A DNA stretch of 64,000 nt from Sedimentitalea xiamensis (GTDB lineage: Bacteria > Pseudomonadota > Alphaproteobacteria > Rhodobacterales > Rhodobacteraceae), in NCBI RefSeq assembly GCF_030164465.1, contig NZ_JASNJE010000006.1, positions 124,001 through 188,000 on the forward strand, written 5' to 3'. The notes below the pieces were generated by a model, which saw only the letters and a list, made by a program, of their open reading frames with translations, was not told the DNA's origin and did not search any database. The position numbers and the translations under genes were made by a program. Positions 55,203 through 62,328 of the stretch are shown here, in pieces (the stretch's first letter is position 1; every line of letters begins with the position of its first letter).

Positions 55203-56561
55203 TTACGAATCCCGCCTCGCGCCGGGGTCCGGAGCATCGGTCGGCAACTTCAGAGAAGCTTGGAAACCGGAAAGGGCGCCCTGAGGCGGCGACTCCAGAA
55301 CGAGCGAGCTACCGATCCGCTCCGCGATGGCGGCGACGATGGCGAGGCCGAGTCCGCTGCCGTCGGCGCCGGTGGTCGCCCGCTCAAAGCGCGCCGTCAG
55401 GCGATCAAGGGTGTCGCGCGGCAGGACGGGACCGTCGTTCGCGACCACCAGGTGGCCATCCGCCGTCAGGCTCACCCCGACCTGCACATTCTCGGTTCCG
55501 TGCCGGAGGGCGTTTTCCACGAGGTTGCGGCACAGGATGGCGAAGGCGTCGGGGTCGATGTCCGACATGACGGCAGTGTCAGGCAGGTTCAGCGCGATGC
55601 GGCCCGGCGCGCTTGCGCGTCCGATATCGTCCACGACGATGCGCGCGACCGCCCTCAGGTCCGCGCTCCGGTCCATCCGCAGCCGTCCGCCTTCGGCCCG
55701 CGCAAGCTGCATGAGGCGTTCGGAAAGCCGGGTCAGGCGCTTGAGCGTCGCCTCTATCTCTGCCGCGCGCGCTTCGGTGGCAGTGTCGCTGGTCTCTGAC
55801 CTGAGCCTTTGTGCCTGCGCGATGGCGCCCGCCAGCGGCGTCCGCAGCTCGTGTGCAGCGTTGGCGGCGAAGCTGCGTTCGGCCTCGAATGCGTCGCGTA
55901 ACCTGGCCAGAAGGCTGTTCAGGGCTACGGCCAAGGGGGCGGTCTCTGTCGGCAAGCCCTCGGTAGGAACCTGCGACAGGTCGCGGGCATCACGCGCCTC
56001 CAGCTGCGCGCCGAACCGTCGCAGAGGATCGAGGCTGAAGCGGACAGCCAGGATGATCGCCGTCAAGGCGACCGGCAGCACGATCAGCAAGGGCAGGCCG
56101 AGGCCCATCTGGATTTCCCGCGCGACCGACATGCGATGCGCGAGAGGTTCCGCCACGGTGATGCGGACAGTGCCCTGAAGGGCGGCGTCGCTGTAGAGCC
56201 GGTGGGTTGCCGTCTGTCGAAACCCCTGACCGTCCCAAGGCGGGAACACGGCAGGGTCGGCCGCATGAGATTGCAGCAGGATGCGCCCTTCGGCATCGCG
56301 GATGAGGTAGGTGAAGAACTCGTCATGTTCCCGAATCGGCGCGAGCCGCTGCGTCACCCCCTGATCTTCCCGCCCGACGATATCGGTCACGGCCAGCGGC
56401 AGGATGCGCTCCGCCGTCTCCCGCAGCGCACTGTCGAAAACCTCGTCCAGCTCACCCCGCACGATCACCGCCGTGACCGTTGCGGCCAGCAGCCACAGCA
56501 CCGTCAGCACCAGCCCGACCGAAAGGCCAAGCTGCGCCTGCAGGCTGCGCGGCATCTTCAT
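55203..56561 (-). CDS. Two-component sensor histidine kinase (QseC/PmrB-like)
   Basis: A 452-residue inner-membrane kinase. Two helices (about residues 12-33 and 152-176) bound a periplasmic sensor region of about 120 residues; then come HAMP, HisKA with the phospho-accepting His in AANAAHELRTPLAGA, and HATPase with NLVENALRHG and GSGLGLAIV. It should phosphorylate the response regulator whose stop overlaps its start. The sensor region senses an unknown signal; the regulated genes suggest a redox or metal stimulus. The ATG at 56561 overlaps the regulator stop (ATGA). Confidence 0.93.
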   Translation of the reverse strand: MKMPRSLQAQLGLSVGLVLTVLWLLAATVTAVIVRGELDEVFDSALRETAERILPLAVTDIVGREDQGVTQRLAPIREHDEFFTYLIRDAEGRILLQSHAADPAVFPPWDGQGFRQTATHRLYSDAALQGTVRITVAEPLAHRMSVAREIQMGLGLPLLIVLPVALTAIILAVRFSLDPLRRFGAQLEARDARDLSQVPTEGLPTETAPLAVALNSLLARLRDAFEAERSFAANAAHELRTPLAGAIAQAQRLRSETSDTATEARAAEIEATLKRLTRLSERLMQLARAEGGRLRMDRSADLRAVARIVVDDIGRASAPGRIALNLPDTAVMSDIDPDAFAILCRNLVENALRHGTENVQVGVSLTADGHLVVANDGPVLPRDTLDRLTARFERATTGADGSGLGLAIVAAIAERIGSSLVLESPPQGALSGFQASLKLPTDAPDPGARRDS

Positions 56562-57217
56562 GGTTTGCCCAGTCTGTAGCCCATGCCGCGTTCGGTCTCT
56601 ATGACTGCGCTCCCCAGCTTCTTGCGCAGCCGGCTGACATGGACCTCGATCGTGTTGCTCTCCACTTCGGCGTCGAAGGTGTAGAGCTTCTCTTCCAGCT
56701 GCGCCTTGGACAGGAGTTGCCCGGGCCGCGCGAGGAAGGCTTCGAACAGGGCCCATTCGCGCGCGGTGAGCTGGACGGGCTGGCCGGCGCGATGAACGCT
56801 GCGCGCGGCGAGATCGATTTCCAGCGGCCCGTGGGTGACGATGGGATTCGGGTTGCCGCTATAGCGCCGGGCGACAGACCCGATCCGGGCGGACAATTCG
56901 GCCAGGTCGAAGGGCTTCACGAGGTAGTCGTCGGCGCCCGCGTTCAAGCCCTCGATACGGTCGGATACCTGGTCGAGCGCGGTCAGGATGATGACCGGCG
57001 TCACGTCGCCCCGCACCCGCAAGTTCTTGAGGAAGCCGATGCCACGCCCGTCGGGAAGCATCAGGTCGAGAAGGATCAGGTCGAAGGACGTTGTCTTCAC
57101 CGCGTCGCCGGCGGCATCGAGCCGCGTGACCCAATCAACCGACTGACCATCGGCCGCGATCTGGTCGCGCACCGCGGCCCCCAGAACCGTGTCGTCCTCG
57201 ATCAGCAGAATGCGCAT
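56558..57217 (-). CDS. OmpR-family response regulator (QseB/PmrA-like)
   Basis: A 219-residue regulator with a receiver domain (phospho-acceptor Asp in LILLDLMLPDG, Lys in YLVKPFDL) and a C-terminal winged helix (about 125-219). I prefer the ATG at 57217 (MRILLIEDD); a 17-residue longer form is possible. It diverges from the first PepSY gene across a perfect 17-bp inverted repeat, and two further copies of this site precede other genes of the cluster. I infer that this protein binds those sites. Confidence 0.93.
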   Translation of the reverse strand: MRILLIEDDTVLGAAVRDQIAADGQSVDWVTRLDAAGDAVKTTSFDLILLDLMLPDGRGIGFLKNLRVRGDVTPVIILTALDQVSDRIEGLNAGADDYLVKPFDLAELSARIGSVARRYSGNPNPIVTHGPLEIDLAARSVHRAGQPVQLTAREWALFEAFLARPGQLLSKAQLEEKLYTFDAEVESNTIEVHVSRLRKKLGSAVIETERGMGYRLGKP

Positions 57218-57261
57218 CCTCGTTCCCGTCCTTTTCCGATGCCCCTCCATGATCAGACTGT

Positions 57262-57311
57262 CTGACAACAGCCTGAAGCGGGTGGACCAGGCGCCTTCAG
57301 GCTGTTGTCAG
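57262..57311. promoter_or_regulatory. 50-bp operator module, copy 1 (divergent regulator / PepSY)
   Basis: CTGACAACAGCCTGAAG (57262-57278) is perfectly inverted as CTTCAGGCTGTTGTCAG (57295-57311). Each arm contains two TCAG elements 11 bases apart, the usual spacing for tandem OmpR-family monomers. The site lies between the response regulator and the first PepSY gene and may serve both. Confidence 0.75.
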
Positions 57312-57362
57312 CTTCGCCGTGCATGACCTGAATCAAGAGGTGAGCCACGAGGAGTTTGGCCC

Positions 57363-57689
57363 ATGAAGAAGACATTGACAATTCTCGGCTTTCTTACGTT
57401 CTTGCCAGCCGGTGTTGCACTTGCGGACGACGACTGCTTCGTGCCGATGGCGGATTGGCAGCCGCGAGACGCCGTCTCCCGGCTTGCCGAGCAGAATGGC
57501 TGGACGGTGCGCCGCATCAAGATCGACGACGGCTGCTACGAAATCGACGGCCGGGATGCCGAGGGGCTCCGGATCGAGGTGACGGTCCATCCGGAGACGC
57601 TTCAGGTGATCGAGTTCGAATACGAGGACGACGACGATCGTCGCAACAAAGACAGGGCGCGCGATCGCGAAGGAGGCAACAATGACTGA
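57363..57689 (+). CDS. PepSY-domain periplasmic protein (first copy)
   Basis: A 108-residue protein with a signal peptide (residues 1-21) and one PepSY domain. QPRDAVSRLAEQNGWTVRRI, DDGCYEIDGRDAEG and HPETLQVIEFEYEDDDD are the landmarks; the C-terminus is highly charged. It shares about half its residues with the second copy at 59226. PepSY domains of this type accompany membrane redox proteins. It overlaps the cytochrome b gene by eight bases. Confidence 0.88.
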   Translation: MKKTLTILGFLTFLPAGVALADDDCFVPMADWQPRDAVSRLAEQNGWTVRRIKIDDGCYEIDGRDAEGLRIEVTVHPETLQVIEFEYEDDDDRRNKDRARDREGGNND

Positions 57690-58347
57690 CGCAACCACCC
57701 ATCAACCGCCGCAGATGAACACCGCGCCGACCGGCACGGTCCGGGTCTGGGATCCGCTGATCCGGATCTTCCATTGGAGTCTCGTCGTTGCCTTCATACT
57801 CGCCTGGCTGACAGCGGATGAGTGGCAGACCACGCACGAGGTCGCGGGCTATACGGTCGCGGGTCTTGTCGCATTCCGGCTGGTCTGGGGCTTTGCCGGC
57901 AGCCGCTACGCGCGCTTTGCCCAGTTCCTGAAGGGACCCGGCACAACGCTCGGCTATATCGGTGACATGATGCGAGGGCGCGAGCGGCGGCACCTCGGTC
58001 ATAATCCGGCCGGTGCCGCCATGGTCGTCGCGCTGCTGGTGACGCTCTCGGGCACCGCCGTCACCGGCTGGCTCATGGAGGACGAGACCCGCGTGGCGAT
58101 GCTGCCGGAGATGCCTGCCATCGTGGCACCGGCCTGGGCGGATGACGACGGGGACGCGCAGGGCCAGCGCGGCGGCGAGGAAGGCGCGCTGGAAGAGGTT
58201 CATGAAACACTTGCCAACCTGATGCTCTTGCTTGTTGCACTGCATGTGGGCGGGGTCGTGCTGGCGTCGTTCCGGCATCATGAAAACCTTGCGCGTGCCA
58301 TGGTCACAGGCGACAAGCGCGCCCGTGGCCCGGACGACATCGCCTGA
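57682..58347 (+). CDS. Cytochrome b/b561-type membrane protein
   Basis: A 221-residue diheme cytochrome b of the type found with Ni/Fe hydrogenases and periplasmic reductases. Four helices are present, with candidate haem histidines in RIFHWSLVVAF, TTHEVAGYTVAG, RHLGHNPAG and LLVALHVGGVVL. The helix-3/4 loop has an insert rich in Gly, Asp and Glu (about residues 152-175). It probably passes electrons between quinones or reductase and periplasmic partners. It overlaps the PepSY gene, and a terminator-like hairpin follows. Confidence 0.88.
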   Translation: MTDATTHQPPQMNTAPTGTVRVWDPLIRIFHWSLVVAFILAWLTADEWQTTHEVAGYTVAGLVAFRLVWGFAGSRYARFAQFLKGPGTTLGYIGDMMRGRERRHLGHNPAGAAMVVALLVTLSGTAVTGWLMEDETRVAMLPEMPAIVAPAWADDDGDAQGQRGGEEGALEEVHETLANLMLLLVALHVGGVVLASFRHHENLARAMVTGDKRARGPDDIA

Positions 58348-58389
58348 CCTGCGCAGACCCCGAGACCGGCTGTCCGTTCGGCCGACTCT

Positions 58390-58417
58390 GGCCCCGCTCT
58401 CCCCGGCGGGGCCCATT
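58390..58417 (+). terminator. Hairpin after cytochrome b gene
   Basis: GGCCCCGC (58390-58397) pairs with GCGGGGCC (58406-58413), loop of eight bases, followed by CATTT. It lies 42 bases after the stop and probably ends the two-gene PepSY-cytochrome transcript. The T tract is weak. Confidence 0.5.
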
Positions 58418-58422
58418 TCTTG

Positions 58423-58472
58423 CTGACAGCAAACTGAAGCTTGAAACGCGGCCCTGTCAGGAAAGCATCAGG
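58423..58472 (+). promoter_or_regulatory. 50-bp operator module, copy 2
   Basis: CTGACAGCAAACTGAAG (58423-58439) is followed 17 bases later by TCAGGAAAGCATCAGG (58457-58472), that is, TCAG elements 11 bases apart in opposite orientation in the two arms. The module is 40 of 50 bases identical to the copy at 59132. It ends 42 bases before the start of the next gene. Confidence 0.75.
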
Positions 58473-58514
58473 CAGGACCGTCACATTGGTCACATCAAGC
58501 AAGAGGAGGCTAAA

Positions 58515-59048
58515 ATGCAACAGATCCTGATCGTCGCCGCGGCCCTGACGGCCCTTGCCATTCCGGCCCATGCGACACCTTATGAAACCCCCTATGCCCT
58601 GAGTGCGGTGCATGCGGAGTTTCAGACCCGGCTGGAACATGCCGCCGAAACGCCAGGTGCAATCGGCGCGGCCGCCCGCGTGGCCGCCGATCTCATGACA
58701 CGGCAAAACGCCGCGCAGGAACGGGTGGTCTTGCCGCTGCTTGGCTGGGCCGATGTGACGCCGGCACGCGGTATGAAGGCGTCGGCGGACTTGCCCGACC
58801 GGATGCGCATCGAGACGGAAGTGTCGCAACTCTATGACGGTGACGTGAACCTCGTGACGGCTTTGGTCGAGCTCTATGCAGCGGCGGATGAGGCCGGAGA
58901 TTCCGAAACCGCACGTCTGGCAGAGACAATGATCTGGCACCAGACCAGCGACGCCGAAGTGCTCTACCCGGCAGCCCTGCTTGTCGAAGCGGCCATGCAG
59001 GCGCAGGTACCGTCTGCCGATCCGCACAAGCCCGGCACCGGCAACTGA
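58515..59048 (+). CDS. Periplasmic helical protein, possibly hemerythrin-like
   Basis: A 177-residue protein with a signal peptide (residues 1-20). The mature chain is helical. Candidate metal ligands are spaced as in a hemerythrin-type bundle: HAEF and LEHAAE in the first helix, QERVVLPLL in the second, then ETEVSQLYDGDVNLVTALVELY and a final IWHQTSDAEVLYPAALL. I cannot confirm the fold, so the diiron idea is a suggestion. It is a single-gene unit with its own operator copy upstream and a terminator downstream. AGAGGAGG precedes the ATG. Confidence 0.7.
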   Translation: MQQILIVAAALTALAIPAHATPYETPYALSAVHAEFQTRLEHAAETPGAIGAAARVAADLMTRQNAAQERVVLPLLGWADVTPARGMKASADLPDRMRIETEVSQLYDGDVNLVTALVELYAAADEAGDSETARLAETMIWHQTSDAEVLYPAALLVEAAMQAQVPSADPHKPGTGN

Positions 59049-59097
59049 GCTGGTGCAACGGACGGGTGGACGGTACGGGATCGTGCCAACAAACCTG

Positions 59098-59125
59098 AAA
59101 GGCCGGCTGCGTCAGCTGGCCTTTT
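59098..59125 (+). terminator. Intrinsic terminator after the hemerythrin-like gene
   Basis: AAAGGCCGGCTG (59098-59109) pairs with CAGCTGGCCTTT (59113-59124) apart from one G-T pair, loop CGT, followed by a T tract. It isolates the upstream gene from the next promoter, which begins only seven bases later. Confidence 0.8.
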
Positions 59126-59131
59126 CCTTAT

Positions 59132-59181
59132 CTGACAGGAAGCTGAAGCCGAAATCGCGCCGCTGTCAGGAAACCCTCAGG
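59132..59181 (+). promoter_or_regulatory. 50-bp operator module, copy 3
   Basis: CTGACAGGAAGCTGAAG (59132-59148) and, 17 bases on, TCAGGAAACCCTCAGG (59166-59181) repeat the layout of the other two modules exactly, again 50 bases in total. It ends 44 bases before the second PepSY gene, almost the same distance as copy 2 to its gene. Confidence 0.75.
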
Positions 59182-59225
59182 TCGGCCCTCCAGATAGGTT
59201 TCAGCAGACCAAAGGAGACCCTGCC

Positions 59226-59606
59226 ATGAAAATGACCCTGACAGCATTTGCTCTTGCAGCGCTTCTGCCCGCCGGTGCCGTGCTTGCCGATGATGACGAT
59301 TGCAAAGCGCCCCGCGACACCTGGCAGCCGCGCGAGGCCGCGATGAAGATGGCCGAGCAAAACGGCTGGACCGTGCGCGACTTCGAGATCGACGATGGCT
59401 GCTTCGAGATCGAGGGCCGGGACCGGGAAGGCCGGGAGATCGAGGTGAAGCTTGATCCGGCGACACTGAAGGTTGTCGAGATGGACTACGAGGATGACGA
59501 CGACAACCGCGGCGGCGCCCGCAATCCCGCGCCCGCCGGTACCGTCGCGCCGCCGCAGAACGGTCTCTTCGGCAACGGCGCTCCGCCGCAGGTTCAGGTG
59601 AACTGA
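59226..59606 (+). CDS. PepSY-domain periplasmic protein (second copy)
   Basis: A 126-residue protein with a signal peptide (residues 1-21) and one PepSY domain closely related to the copy at 57363: WQPREAAMKMAEQNGWTVRD, DDGCFEIEGRDREGREIEV and YEDDDD. The C-terminal 30 residues are rich in Pro, Gly and Asn and look disordered. It starts a probable transcript that runs through the DUF2271, reductase and ApbE genes. AAAGGAG lies seven bases before the ATG. Confidence 0.88.
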   Translation: MKMTLTAFALAALLPAGAVLADDDDCKAPRDTWQPREAAMKMAEQNGWTVRDFEIDDGCFEIEGRDREGREIEVKLDPATLKVVEMDYEDDDDNRGGARNPAPAGTVAPPQNGLFGNGAPPQVQVN

Positions 59607-59644
59607 ACCGTTCTGCAGCACTTTCCCGAACAAGGATCAGCCCG

Positions 59645-60115
59645 ATGAAATCGCTTCTTGCAACGCTCGCGCTCACCACCGCGCTGACGCTTCCCGGCGT
59701 CGCCATGGCGCGGCCGGTGACGCTCACCACGACCCTCAACAACTACGGCGGCGACGGGGCCTATCTCGCCCTCTACGTCACCGACGCCTCGGGCGCCTAT
59801 GTTGGCAGCCTCTGGATGGCCGGCGGCAAGTCCAAGTACTATGAACATCTGAGCGACTGGTACCGCGCCACGGGCGGCGACACCGCGCAGGTGAACGGCA
59901 TCACCGGCGCCAGCGTCGGCGCGGGGCGCACGCTCGAGATCACCCTCGACCTGGCCGACGCGCTCTTCGATGCCGGTTATACGCTCCACATCGACGCCGC
60001 CGTCGAGGAGATGCGCGACAGCCCGAACGAGGTGGCGGTGCCGCTCACCGCCGATGGCGCGGGCACGCCGGTACGCGGCCGCCGCTACATCGCCAGCTTC
60101 GCCTACGACATGTGA
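59645..60115 (+). CDS. DUF2271 periplasmic protein with flavinylation-like motif
   Basis: A 156-residue DUF2271 protein with a signal peptide (residues 1-22). It has a beta-rich fold with LTTTLNNYGGDGAYLALYV and SLWMAGGKSKYYEHL. The sequence NGITGAS at residues 84-90 resembles the (S/T)GA(S/T) site at which ApbE attaches FMN, pointing to Ser90. An ApbE gene lies two genes downstream and a membrane reductase between them, so this protein is the most likely flavin-carrying electron acceptor in the periplasm. Covalent flavin is an inference. Confidence 0.82.
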   Translation: MKSLLATLALTTALTLPGVAMARPVTLTTTLNNYGGDGAYLALYVTDASGAYVGSLWMAGGKSKYYEHLSDWYRATGGDTAQVNGITGASVGAGRTLEITLDLADALFDAGYTLHIDAAVEEMRDSPNEVAVPLTADGAGTPVRGRRYIASFAYDM

Positions 60116-60126
60116 GGAGCGGGTCC

Positions 60127-62328
60127 ATGATCCGTGCGTTTCATCGCTGGCCGGGCCTTGTGGCCCTCGCGTTCCTCACCATACTCGCGCTGAGCGGTGC
60201 GGCGCTGTCGGTCTTTCCTGCGACCGAGCGCATCGCCGCGCCGCAGGCGCAATCTGAACTGACGGTCGCCGCTCTCGCGGACCGCATCCAGGCCGTCTAT
60301 CCGGGCGTCGAGCAGATCCGCCGCTCGCCCTCGGGCCGGATCACTGCCTATTGGTTCGATCAGGGTGCACCGGGTGCTGCCGTGATCGACCCGGCGACGG
60401 GTGAGGGCGTGGCCTCGGCCGACCCGAACCAAGCCCTTCGCTGGCTCACCAACCTGCATCGCTCGCTGTTCCTCGGGGACGGCGGGCGCATCGCCATGGC
60501 CGCGGGGGCTGCCGCGATGCTGGCCCTATCGCTGTCCGGCGCGGCGCTGGTCGCGCGGCGCGCGGGCGGCTGGCGGCACTGGTTTGCGCCCCTGCGGGGG
60601 CCGCTTGCCGGACGGCTGCACGTCGAAATCGCCCGCATCGCCGTGATCGGCCTCGTTCTGTCCTCTACGACCGCCCTCTGGATGACGGCGTCCACTTTTG
60701 ACCTTCTGCCAGACGGCGGTGCCATGCCAGCCTTCCCGTCCGAAGTGAGCGGTGAGACGGGGGCTGCGCTCAAGCAGATGAGAACCTTGCAGCAAACACC
60801 CGTCACGGAACTGCGCGAACTGAGCTTTCCATATTCTGGCGACGCGACAGACGTCTTCACGCTCAAGACCGACCGGGGCACCGGATATCTCGATCAGGGC
60901 GACGGGGCTCTTCTGGCCTGGGCCGACCTTGCGGGATGGGAGCGCGTCTCGGAAACCATCTACATGCTGCACACCGGGCAGGGTGAGGCGACGCTCGGCC
61001 TCGTGCTCGGGCTCATGGCGCTTGGCGTGCCCGCGATGGGCGCGACCGGCGTTCTGATCTGGCTTGCCGGGCGGCGGGGGCGCATCCGAGGCAATCAACC
61101 CGCAGGGCGGGCAGAGACGATCCTGCTCGTCGGCAGCGAAGGCGGCAGCACCTGGGGTTTCGCCGCGACGCTGCACGCCGCCCTGACCGAAGCGGGGCAG
61201 AGTGTCCATGTCGGGCCGATGTCGGCCTTTGAACCGCACCGATACGCCGAGGCCCAGCGGATCATCGTGCTGGCGGCGACCTATGGCGACGGCGCTGCGC
61301 CGGCCTCGGCGAAGGGCTTTCTCGACCGGCTGAACGATTCCGACCCGGCGCCGGACATTCCTCTGGCCGTGCTCGGCTTTGGCGATCGCAGCTTTCCGGC
61401 CTATTGCGCCTTCGCCAGGACAGTTACGGCCACGGCGCAGGCGAAAGGCTGGCGTGAGCTCCTGCCGCCGGACATCATCGACCGCCAGTCGCCGCAGGAT
61501 TTCGCGCGTTGGGGCCGCGCGCTCGGGGAAATGCTTGGGATCGACTTTGAGCTGTCGCATCGACCCGTTCCGCCGAAGACCGAAATGCTGGCCCTCGTCT
61601 CGCGACGGGACTACGGCGCCGAGGTGCAGGCCCCGACCGCCATCCTCCGCTTCGCGCTTCCGCGAGTCTCGCTCTGGCAACGACTGCGAGGGGCCGGGTT
61701 CGCACGGTTCCAGGCCGGCGACATGATCGGCGTTCTGCCTGAGGGGAGCGCCGTCCCGCGGCTCTACTCGTCGGCCTCCGGGCGCCGCGACGGTTTCATC
61801 GAGATCGTCGTGAGAAAGCATCCCGGCGGCCTGTGCTCGGGCCAGCTCGTGGCGCTGGAGCCGGGCGACACGGTGACCGCCTTCCTCCGCCACAATCCCG
61901 CTTTTCGTCCGGGCCGGGGCCGGACGCCGCTGATCCTGATCGGCGCCGGGACCGGCATCGGGCCGCTTGCGGGCCTCATACGCGGCAATGCGCGCCGCAG
62001 GCGGGTCCACTTGTTCTTCGGCATGAGACATCCCGCCAGCGACTTCCTCTATGGCGAGGAATTCCCCGCCTGGAAGGAAATGGGGCGTCTGACGCGCCTG
62101 GTCACGGCCGTCTCGCGCGGGGCGCGGCCTCATTACGTGCAGGATGCCTTGCGCGCCGAGGCCGCTCAGGTCGCGGAGCTTATCCGCGACGGAGCCCGCG
62201 TGATGGTCTGCGGCGGGCGCGAGATGGCGTCGGGGGTGGCCGATGCGCTGGTCGAGATCCTCGCTCCGACAGGGTTGACGCCGGCAGTTCTGAAGGCGGA
62301 GGGGCGGTATGTCGAAGATGTCTACTGA
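60127..62328 (+). CDS. PepSY-TM / flavodoxin / FNR fusion reductase
   Basis: A 733-residue membrane reductase. Residues 1-330 form a PepSY-associated membrane region with helices near 10-30, 120-145, 170-195 and 290-315 and a periplasmic PepSY-like part. Residues about 340-480 are flavodoxin-like (FMN; ILLVGSEGGSTWGFA, then LAATYGDGAAP), and about 490-733 an FNR-type FAD/NAD(P) module (RLYSSAS, then GAGTGIGPLAGLI and CGGREMASGV). Electrons would run from cytosolic NAD(P)H through FAD and FMN to the membrane and outward. The ATG at 60127 follows GAGGAG at 60114-60119 and is preferred over an in-frame GTG at 60112. Confidence 0.92.
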   Translation: MIRAFHRWPGLVALAFLTILALSGAALSVFPATERIAAPQAQSELTVAALADRIQAVYPGVEQIRRSPSGRITAYWFDQGAPGAAVIDPATGEGVASADPNQALRWLTNLHRSLFLGDGGRIAMAAGAAAMLALSLSGAALVARRAGGWRHWFAPLRGPLAGRLHVEIARIAVIGLVLSSTTALWMTASTFDLLPDGGAMPAFPSEVSGETGAALKQMRTLQQTPVTELRELSFPYSGDATDVFTLKTDRGTGYLDQGDGALLAWADLAGWERVSETIYMLHTGQGEATLGLVLGLMALGVPAMGATGVLIWLAGRRGRIRGNQPAGRAETILLVGSEGGSTWGFAATLHAALTEAGQSVHVGPMSAFEPHRYAEAQRIIVLAATYGDGAAPASAKGFLDRLNDSDPAPDIPLAVLGFGDRSFPAYCAFARTVTATAQAKGWRELLPPDIIDRQSPQDFARWGRALGEMLGIDFELSHRPVPPKTEMLALVSRRDYGAEVQAPTAILRFALPRVSLWQRLRGAGFARFQAGDMIGVLPEGSAVPRLYSSASGRRDGFIEIVVRKHPGGLCSGQLVALEPGDTVTAFLRHNPAFRPGRGRTPLILIGAGTGIGPLAGLIRGNARRRRVHLFFGMRHPASDFLYGEEFPAWKEMGRLTRLVTAVSRGARPHYVQDALRAEAAQVAELIRDGARVMVCGGREMASGVADALVEILAPTGLTPAVLKAEGRYVEDVY

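Noticed and set aside
60112-60126. GTG start for the fusion reductase, five codons upstream
   Set aside because: It overlaps the DUF2271 stop, while the ATG at 60127 has GAGGAG at a better distance and directly precedes the first hydrophobic helix.
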